Assembly: GCF_036324505.1 (NCBI RefSeq)
Contig: NC_086352.1
Coordinates: forward strand, 34,890,119-34,954,118
DNA length: 64,000 nucleotides
Direction: 5' to 3'
From: Eleginops maclovinus
Taxonomy: Eukaryota; Chordata; Actinopteri; Perciformes; Eleginopidae
Shown: piece by piece, positions 41,301-64,000 of the stretch
Layout of the letters: every line of letters starts with the position of its first letter
How positions within the stretch are numbered: the first letter of the stretch is position 1
Position numbers and translations under genes: made by a program
The notes under the pieces: generated by a model
The model's input: the letters and a program-made list of their open reading frames with translations, nothing else
Database searches by the model: none
What the model was told of the DNA's origin: nothing

Positions 41301-44300
41301 CAGGTGTATTGAATAACATTCATGATGGTTGGGCTCCCATCAGAGGTCCTGGTGTTGTGATGTCTCTAAATGGTGACAAGGGAAGTGTTAAACTCTTGTG
41401 AGAAGGTTGAGGTTTGGCACGGACCTCGAATGGTCTAAATTAGGAAAGATAGTCAAAAATGTCCTTCCTGATTCTCAAATATTAAAAGCCAGTTCCACAG
41501 AAAGACATACAGAAAAGGAACAAGAAAGTTTGGATTATAATAAAAAAAGAAGAAGCTAATCAGAGCATCGAGTGAGCTGGACCTTACCTGCTATGGCCGG
41601 AGAAGAGCGCTCATTTAATTTGGCATTGAGGAGTTTTCTGCTGATAAACACATAACCACATGGGCAGGACTTGCACGCCACAGGAATCTGGAGGAATCAA
41701 ACAGGAAACATTCAGAAGATGTAACGACTGTTCACACTGTGTTCTTTTGTAGGGAAGCAGTGACAATGCTAGCATGAGCCCTTAGCACGGGGTTAGCATG
41801 ACCTGGAGACCTTGTTTCTTGTTATACTTACAGAACCATTTATATCTGCCAGTTCCATAATAAATATCGTAACACCTAATCTTTTGCAACTGTTTCATAC
41901 AGCATTTTGTTCCCCAGAGCAACTAAAAATGTCAGATTATAAGAAGCAGCTGCAGTGGTCGTGTACAGCGTGTTGGTCATTCTTCTAAGTGTTGTTCTGT
42001 AATGTCACACTAGAAAGCAGAAGGAAAAGGTTGTCATAAAAGGGACAAACCTTGACCTAGTTCTTTTTTCCTGTCTTGTTACTTACACAAATGGACACTA
42101 GCCAATGAAAGTTCTTGTCTTGTCTTCCATTATTGGGATGATGTGATTGCCCCCCTGCGTGGTGTCGGGTTTCTCCAAAAGTAAATGATGTTTCAATTTC
42201 TTACAAACAGCCTGAACCGACTACTCACAGTCAAATGAATAGGGAATGGTTACAGCAGTGCATTCTGAGGTGGCGCAGCCATCTTTGGAGGATAGTGTCT
42301 ATCTATAGCAACAGAAGCAGCTACCCATCACCTCTTTTACCGGTATGTGAGCTGTTATGCATCTAATATAAATAAAGTGCAGGAGAAATAGAAATACCCT
42401 AACAGAGGAATTGGTACAAACTAGGGCTGTCAACCGATTAAAAAAAATTAACTAATTAATCGCGATTAATCTATCAATAAATTAATTGCATTTTTCTACT
42501 TGACTGAAGCTTATAAGGAATATTTATTTATGTAAAATGAAATTAATGTAAAATAAACACAGACAAAGTATATTTAAATTCACAGACCATTTTAATGGCT
42601 TACGGTGCACATGCACAGTGCAAATACAAAACATAATTCAGTCAACATGGCAACCTTGCTCTTTTGCTGCGCCAGGGTAGTGGTGAGTGGAGATGTGTTT
42701 CTCTGCATCCTCTTTACCATCTCCAGTGTAGAATTCCATCTTGTTGCAACGTCCTGAGCAAGTGATTCTTGATTAAGTCCGTGTGCAACCTGCTGTTCGT
42801 TTAATTCCTGAGCGTTAGATGGACTATGCTTAAAGTGCCCGACAATCTTGCGACATTTGGCCAGAACACTTTCAAATCCACTGTCTTTAAGTGAGACTGT
42901 GACCGTTCTTTGCAGACAGTGGGCCATGCAAGGCAGGTGTTCAAATGGAAGTAGCCTCGCGGCAGCTACCATGTTACGAGCGCTGTCAGTGCCGAGTGTG
43001 GTCAACTTATCCTGGATTTCCCATTCGTTTGCAACATCCAGAAAATGGTTAGCACATGCCTCGGCATAATGTCGCTCCTCGGTTTTACTCACAGTAAGTG
43101 CAAACGACTGCAGAGTCCAGTCTTGATCAATGAAATGCGCCGTGACGCCCAAATAATTATCGTTGTTGACAGACGTCCAGTGGTCACCTGTGACAGCGAT
43201 GTGCTTTGCTTGCTCAAGCATGTTCGTCCGCTTTGCCCTCTCATCTTCATACAACCAGTGGCGATTCCAGAGTCTGTTGGGGCCCCAAGCAAAAATTCCC
43301 AGGGGGCCCTTCCGACCGGTGTCTTTTACAAATGCTGCTTACGGGCCTTGGCTTGTGCAAATGCTGACACTATGTCCTCCAGATCCACAGACCTTCGCAC
43401 ACTGTGCTCTATTGAAATAAGAGCCAGTCCTGAAAGTCTCTCTTGTGACATGGTTGACCTGAGATAGATTTTGATTCGTTTTAAAGCTGAGAAACTTCTC
43501 TCTCCAGAGGCAACAGTGACTGGAAGAGTTAATAGCAGACGGAAGGCAATGCTGAGATTTCCATAAAGATCCAGAAGCTGTTCCTTGTAAATGTAATCAA
43601 GCATCTCTCTTGGGGAGGCAGACATGATCAGGAAAGGCATAGACAGCAGCCCTGATCTCCAGAACCAAATCCTCAGAATCAATGTCATGTAGTGTGTTTT
43701 CCAGTTTCTTGCAGCTGTCTTCAAGTTTGCCACCCTGAATATTTTTTGACATATTTTCTTTGGAGAAGATAAAACCATAAAGGGCATAAACATCCTCCAT
43801 TTTTGAAAATCTTTCATCCAAACGAGTGAGGGCTGTGTCCACTAGGGGCAGAAGAAACTCTCTGTTAAAGTGCTCATCTGGAGTGGACTGCGTTTCTTCT
43901 CTGCCCTCATACAGGAACTGCCTGGTTGTTTTCCGCTTTCTTTTTTCAGGAAACTTCATATCAATCTCTAGGTTTTCTGCTATCTCTCTAGCATCAGTCT
44001 GACGGTGATAAACACTTACTTTCACTAGTAGTTGGCTTAACATGCCAGCTCTTGGGGGCCCCCTAGCGGCTCGGGGCCCCAAGAAGTTGCCTGCCTCGCC
44101 TGTTCACAAGCTGCGCGTCTGCATACAACGTGTGTATTCTTGACACGATGGTTCCTCTCGAGCAGGCGCTTAGGTAGGTGGGCGTTACTAAAAGTAATAA
44201 AAAATTGGACGCCCTACTTTTAGGCAAGACGCCCTAATTTTTTCCTCCGCTGTTTTCCCCGGTAACTTCGCTGAATGTGATCAAAATTTGCCGATTCAAG

Positions 44301-46687
44301 CCGAAATCGCGCTAAGCTCACATCTCGCGAGTGACTCGCGGCGAGTCGCAAGACTCGCATTGCATTGGTCGATTTTCCGTGACGCAGCGTGGACGGGCGC
44401 TGTATTGGTGGAATATCTGATATCTCTTTAACCTTTTACGCGGGAAGAAAGTGCAGGTAAGCTTGAAACTTTTAACAATCTTTACAAACATGACAGAAAG
44501 CCTGATAACTATAGGAGTATTTCGGAGTTTTTCTGGCTTCTTTGGTGGCAATAACTGTCGATGAACCGGGGGAAAAACAACAACAAAAACGTCAGGACGA
44601 TGCGACCGGCGAGAACTGTAGTGGGGAGGGGGGCACATGAGGAGATCAAAGTTTGTATGGTTCCTTTGAATAATAGGGAGCCTTTACTTTTAAAAGATCG
44701 ATAAATGGATGTTGTTTGTGGAGATCATTGTACTTAATTCCCACTATTGACGTATTTACAGTTGATAATGTCCTTTATAATAGTTGATTGATTTGATATG
44801 AAGGCTAAATGAAAATTCTTTCTTCAAGTTACTGTAAAAGATGAGGAAAAGAGGAAGAACACAGACAACGATCTCCAGCTTCTTCCAGCAGAGTAGTCAT
44901 GTAAGAATGGTTTTTTTGTGTGAATGTTCAAAGGTGTGAAAGGTCAGAAAACCATCACAAACACATAGCTAATACAGCTGTTTGCTAAGTGTCTTGCATA
45001 AATATATGATATAGATGAACAAAATTGAATAAGTAGACATACAAGATGTATGTGACAATTAAGTTGTACCTTTTAGTTTCAGTTACACTCACTCTTCTTA
45101 TGTATTAACTTATGAAACATATTATATTGTATATCAATCAGTGTAATTATAATATTACCAAAAAATGATCTGGTCTTCCCCACCCCCGACACACACACAT
45201 TTCTCCTCCCAGCCTCAGCATCAACATAATGTTGTAACAAAGACAAAAACGTGGCTGTATTCCACAAAATGTGACCCTCAAAATGCAGGAAAGTGTTTCA
45301 GAGAGTTATGAATTTCAATTTTTTTCGAGGGAGGATGCCCCCGGGCCCCCCTACAATACTCGCGCCTAAGGTGCTCGCGTGTTGCTAGGCCATTGAAAAC
45401 AAATTGGACACCCTGTAAAAAAATCCTAGCTAAAAGCGGGAGGTATCTCTCGATGCAACACAAATTACTTCTCTCAGTCCACCATCCTCTACTGTGCTAA
45501 CTGGGCAGCAGTTTTTAACTATCCGAGTAACCAAGGAATTGGTTAACTTTTCACTTACAGGTTTCATTATTTGCCCACGAGTGCCACACTCCTGTAGTGT
45601 AGACTGGCGAGGTCCCGTGGAGGTAATTTCAGCAGGGTGTTTTGCTTTGAGGTGATACGCTAACAACGTGTTACTTCTGTGGTAATTAAATTCGAGGGCT
45701 ACAAAAGCCTGAAAAGATCACTTCCTGCTAACTACACATTATTTCACCCTCATGCCTCAAGTGACATCACCTGAGAATTTATCAGATTATGGCAGCTCCT
45801 GCTTGAGGCCTAAAAATGTCTCAAGAAACAATGTATTCATAATTTACTCTCCAAGCCCTGCAGACAGACTTTGATTAGAAAAAATAATCCCTTTAAATGA
45901 TTAAAGGCACCAAGGAACAAGCAATAACAAACCAATACAAATCAAGTGTTGACCAAGGACATCTTGGAATGGTTGGTATGCTACTTTGGGGAAATCAGGA
46001 GAATATTAGCTGTAGGAGTGTTGCAGTAATTCACCTTCTGCTTAAAATCCACATGTACACAAAACAACAGTCTGACATACTAGTTTATACTTTAGAGAAA
46101 CTATCATTATTGAAAATTGTTTTAATTTAATTGAATCTCGTTGCTTTTCGCTTTTCCTTATCTCATTGGTATTGCACATCAAATGTCCTATACTATTGTG
46201 AATTGTGCACCAGTTCTCCGTTGGGTTCAGACACAGGAAACAGCTCTGCTTTCAGTGATAACCCTGGCTCTAACTTTTTAACTGCTTACAGTTCTCCACC
46301 GTGCAACGTCCACAATATTCTGGGGAGATAACTAACGTTAAAATCACAAATTGAAGTATGAATTTGACTAAAAATGTGATGTATTGAAAACTAAATAGTC
46401 AGAAAACGTTATTAACTGACATTTTATATGAATTCCTTCGAAATGTGAGGAAATCCGAAGGCTTTCTGAGCTAACTTAATCAGTACACAGCGCGTACGGT
46501 GTGGCCGCAGGAGCCTCTCTGGCTGGCTGTTTGTTGACTGATATAAACACAATTTACAACATATCATAAAACTACACTATCAGGAACAACGTTCACAATT
46601 GAACAAATGCATTTTCCTCACCTGTTGGTCGCATTCAGGACAAGATTTAGTAGCCATTTTGACTTTCTTTGTTTTATTCGCGGACAT
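38371..46687 (-). CDS. C16orf87: C16orf87 homologue (UPF0547 family, 4 exons)
   Basis: A small, highly conserved nuclear-type protein of poorly known role. Exons in transcript order: 46687-46622, 41687-41588, 39315-39136, 38489-38371. They join in phase with GT-AG borders to give 154 residues, the length I know for the human protein. The N-terminus [20 protein letters not shown] is followed across the first splice by [10 protein letters not shown], forming a four-cysteine zinc ribbon-like motif. Exon 3 is very basic ([21 protein letters not shown], an AT-hook-like motif), suggesting nuclear location and nucleic-acid binding, which is inference. The C-terminus ([20 protein letters not shown], ending RLIL) is the best-conserved part. 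Intron 1 is about 5 kb and full of nested hAT debris. Neighbours GPT2 and VPS35 match human 16q. Confidence 0.96.
39957..40491. mobile_element. MITE with inverted ends and internal minisatellite
   Basis: The left end, 'acggaacccgtaaagggaca' then 'tggggaa', recurs as its reverse complement at the right end ('ttccccatgtccctttatgg' then 'gttccgt'). Similarity of the arms extends about 70 bp ('cgtgctcacgagaacg' against 'cgtgtgagcaaaagaaacg'). Between them lies the 14 bp tandem repeat at 40028-40186. No transposase is encoded. It is in C16orf87 intron 2. Confidence 0.8.
40028..40186 (+). repeat. 14 bp minisatellite (cactcagcagtaca)n
   Basis: About eleven tandem copies of a 14 bp unit, with small variants (cactcagccgt; cacacagcagt) towards the ends. 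It lies within the MITE at 39957-40491. Confidence 0.92.
40592..41284 (+). mobile_element. 0.7 kb non-autonomous element, copy A
   Basis: It begins 'aaggtcccttattatgc' and ends 'gcataatagaagacctt', inverted termini. It matches 52775-53490 over most of its length, including 'atatgtgtccccggtgtgt', 'acaaccctctctcttttcct' and 'ctgagtttctcccggtagaa'. Near its right side are three tandem copies of a roughly 25 bp unit containing 'ctccaaaggggcgtgg' (41029-41100). No protein is encoded. It is in C16orf87 intron 2. Confidence 0.8.
42424..43255 (-). pseudogene. ZBED-type hAT transposase, central part and 3' end
   Basis: The open frame from about 43255 down to 42592 carries hAT landmarks: AVTGDHWTS with the first catalytic Asp, [12 protein letters not shown] with the second, and PCMAHCLQ, the conserved C..H segment. 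The frame ends without the C-terminal dimerisation region. Just beyond it 'agggctgtcaaccgattaaa' (42424 on) is a hAT-like terminal repeat, so the element is internally deleted. Its N-terminal zinc-finger part lies at 45425-45720 after an insertion. It occupies C16orf87 intron 1 in sense orientation. Confidence 0.85.
43256..44102 (-). pseudogene. Second hAT element (zf-MYM/TTF type), internally deleted and frameshifted
   Basis: The ends are 'cagtggcgattccagagtct' plus 'gttggggcccc' at 43256 and 'ggggccccaagaagttgcct' plus 'gcctcgcctg' ending at 44102. Minus-strand coding in two frames reads from 44040 to about 43610 and then to 43326. The end has [15 protein letters not shown] and [16 protein letters not shown], the hAT C-terminal dimerisation motif. 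A frameshift near 43610-43640 breaks it, and the catalytic core and zinc finger are missing. It sits precisely where the ZBED-type element is interrupted. Confidence 0.85.
44150..45420 (+). mobile_element. Further transposon-like block inside the nest
   Basis: The two borders resemble one another in inverted form: 'attggacgccctac' with 'gcgcttagg' on the left, and 'cgcgcctaaggtgctcgcg' with 'attggacaccctg' on the right. The 'gaggatgcccccgggccccc' motif before the right border is a phrase I associate with fish hAT elements. Inside is a short plus-strand exon-like frame at 44841-44900. The class assignment is tentative. Confidence 0.45.
45425..45720 (-). pseudogene. ZBED-type hAT transposase, N-terminal part
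   Basis: The frame reads [11 protein letters not shown], the end of a BED zinc finger, then [20 protein letters not shown] and [10 protein letters not shown], the conserved linker found in ZBED-type transposases. It breaks down near 45425. The continuation of the same protein resumes at 43255, so about 2.2 kb of other elements separates the two parts. Confidence 0.8.
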
Positions 46688-48736
46688 AGTGCTTTCCCTC
46701 CTGCTGTACCGAAGCTACAGCTCTCTGAATCATGGACGACCCTGACTGCTGCAGGTACACTAAGTCACGCGAGCAACTAACACCACATAGATGTGGTGAG
46801 ATGACAGCACAGTTTAGAAGCAAATACACGTTACAGTGTACTAATAATGCTAAAGCTGCGAGCATGCGCAGAGAGAGTCCTCCTGCTGCTGTGTTGCATT
46901 CACGTTCCATTGAAAGAATCGGTACGAAGGCTATCCGCATTCTGGTTCTCATCCCTCAGTTTATAATGAAGTTTTAAACACAGATGGTTGGACTTGTTTT
47001 CCATATTTGCTGTTTACTATTGCAGATTTGATAGGGCTTTAGCTGAACATACACTTCAACGTCAGGAAGGTTCTCTATTGCAACCTACTGCAATTGCCAA
47101 CAGACCTCTGCAGCTCACCCACAATGCAGCAGCTGGTTTTCAACCTCCCTAAGTACTCCCACAATACTCATCCGCTCCCTTTACTAGTTTACTAGAGGCT
47201 GCCCGATCCCGATCCCACATACATGTACTGGTACATGTATGTGGTTGAACCCAGTCATGGAATATAACAAAATATATTTACTAAAGTACTGTTCTAAAGT
47301 ACAATTTTAAAGCAGTTGTATTTTACTTGAGTATTTCAATTATTTATCAACTGGTTGCTATCCTGGCATCAAACTGGTGGAATGATGTCATTGATATAAG
47401 GACATCAGAAAGTCAGCTTTTCTGGCCAGCAGTGTGACTGACAGTCTGCCTCCAGCCTCTGCTTAGTGTGTTATATTTATATGCCCTATGTAAAATTAAC
47501 AGAATGCAAAAATGTATTGTTAATTTCAATTTTATTTCAGCAAATGACAATGACAATGACAATTGCTATTTAATCTGCTTTTTTATTTATCTGATTTACA
47601 TGTGGGTTTACACATAGATTTAAAAAGAGGAGAGAACAAATCATAATAGCTAAGAAAGAGGAATCAGCGGACACAGTCGGATGCTGCAGCAAACATGTAC
47701 ATCATCATCAACTCACCATGGCAACTTGTCAACTAGCACACAGACCTGAGGACCCCCTGCACTCCCCGCAACAGATTTGTCTGAGACAAGCATCACTGAG
47801 CATCAGGATCTCATTGGAAAACAAACGAATGGAACAGTCAGACATTGTTGTTGGTTGTATTCATTAAGAGCAAACCAAAAACCAAGCCTGTACCGGCTCA
47901 CTGAAGCATGCACACATGCTGCAGCTCTCCACCCATTGGTCCTGAAATAACAGACAATATGGAGTTTACAGAGAGACGGAGAGATAAATATGATGTTATT
48001 AAAACAGAAGCAGTGCTTTAGTATGAGGATAGGATCTTTTGAAATACTGTATGTAACTATTTTCCAACCTGCAAATACTCGGTTTCTAATGTTATTTGTC
48101 ATTTCGTACAGAAGGATTGAGGATCATGCCACATAATTATGAACTGAAATGACCGGCAGGATGAAAACAGTGAATGTATTTGTGTATGCTTCAATGGCGC
48201 TTGTTTCAGCTTGTTTGGTCTCAACTGGTTCTAAAGTTGCCTAAAAGCCATCCTAAAGGGCAGAGGATGTATTACTCGCGGGGGGAGAGACTAGCTTGTA
48301 TGCAACACATCTGTAAATCCACCGCTAGATTCTGTAGCCATAATACACTCACGCTAATAGATTCACTTCTCAATATGGGAAGATGTGAACAAGTGATGAC
48401 TCAGTGAAACACCTAGAGCAGCGAGAAAGTCTACGAGTGACGATAAAATCATACGGTTAGAGACAGATCAGCAGGACATTATCAAGGAGCGGCGCCTACA
48501 ACACACTGAAGCCGAGTGTTGCTTCTTGAAAATGTAACATCTCCAGCCTGCTGCAGAAACACGTCCTATAGTGAGGGACAGTGAGGAGGAAATTATGCAG
48601 AAAAATGTATAATAATTATAAAATGAAGGAATGAGTTCTTTTAGCTCTTCTTGACATTTATTTTTATTCCCATCCTATGTGATGGGACTGTATGTGTTCT
48701 TGTGAGTGTATTCATAATATAGTGAAACATCTAGTT
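46688..48736. other. Intergenic gap between C16orf87 and VPS35
   Basis: It contains a short TACTT-rich MITE fragment (47270-47350) and, at its left edge, the C16orf87 promoter region. I find no exon of ORC6 or MYLK3, which lie here in human. A candidate VPS35 AATAAA on the minus strand sits at about 48662-48657, 75 bases after its stop. Confidence 0.5.
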
Positions 48737-63856
<15,120 letters not shown>

Positions 63857-64000
63857 CTGCAGGCAACACGATCAAGCTGTTACCAAGCACAATAATCACA
63901 ACTGGGGCTCAACCCTAACTCTTCAACAGTGTTTTATTTGTCAGATAGTTTACATCTATTTTTCTTCACATCGACTTTTATATTTTCACTTATTTAGTTC

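Overview
This window is vertebrate nuclear DNA, almost certainly from a percomorph-type teleost. It is intron-rich, has very long (CA)n microsatellites, dense fish-type DNA transposons (hAT, Tc1, piggyBac, MITEs), LINE tails and LTR pieces, and four conserved animal genes all read from the minus strand. No species can be named from the sequence alone. Exons were placed by reading the conserved proteins in all frames and requiring GT/AG borders with matching codon phase.

Layout from left to right. 1-9.4 kb is non-coding: a 22-unit minisatellite (1.2-2.8 kb), a CA repeat, a solo LTR, a possible upstream exon near 6.4 kb, and a hAT-type MITE interrupted by a second MITE. 9.46-14.33 kb is MTFMT, mitochondrial methionyl-tRNA formyltransferase, with 9 coding exons. 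14.3-20.0 kb is intergenic and holds remnants of Tc1, piggyBac and LINE elements plus a large fold-back repeat. 20.0-35.9 kb is a GPT2-type alanine aminotransferase with 11 coding exons. Its intron 2 carries a 3'-truncated BEL/Pao LTR retrotransposon in the sense direction, intron 3 is mostly one (CA)216 repeat that supplies the 5' splice site, and intron 9 holds a second 22-unit array of the same minisatellite family. 38.4-46.7 kb is the C16orf87 homologue (4 exons), with nested hAT remnants in intron 1. 48.7-63.9 kb is VPS35, the retromer core subunit, with 15 exons in the window; the first 34 or so codons lie beyond the right edge.

VPS35, C16orf87 and GPT2 are also neighbours on human chromosome 16, so most of the window is conserved microsynteny. 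ORC6 and MYLK3, which I recall lying between VPS35 and C16orf87 in human, are not seen in the 2 kb gap here, and MTFMT (human chromosome 15) is an extra neighbour. The four genes do not form a pathway: two products are mitochondrial (MTFMT, and GPT2 if its presequence is used), one is endosomal (VPS35), and C16orf87 is poorly understood.

I found no evidence for a wholly new genetic system. The points most worth following up are the repeats that act as or touch splice sites (UG repeats in GPT2 and MTFMT, pure poly-C tracts in VPS35), the two matched minisatellites that repeat an M-box-like motif, and the nested transposons with small coding relics (a THAP-like start and a PCNA-binding-like peptide).
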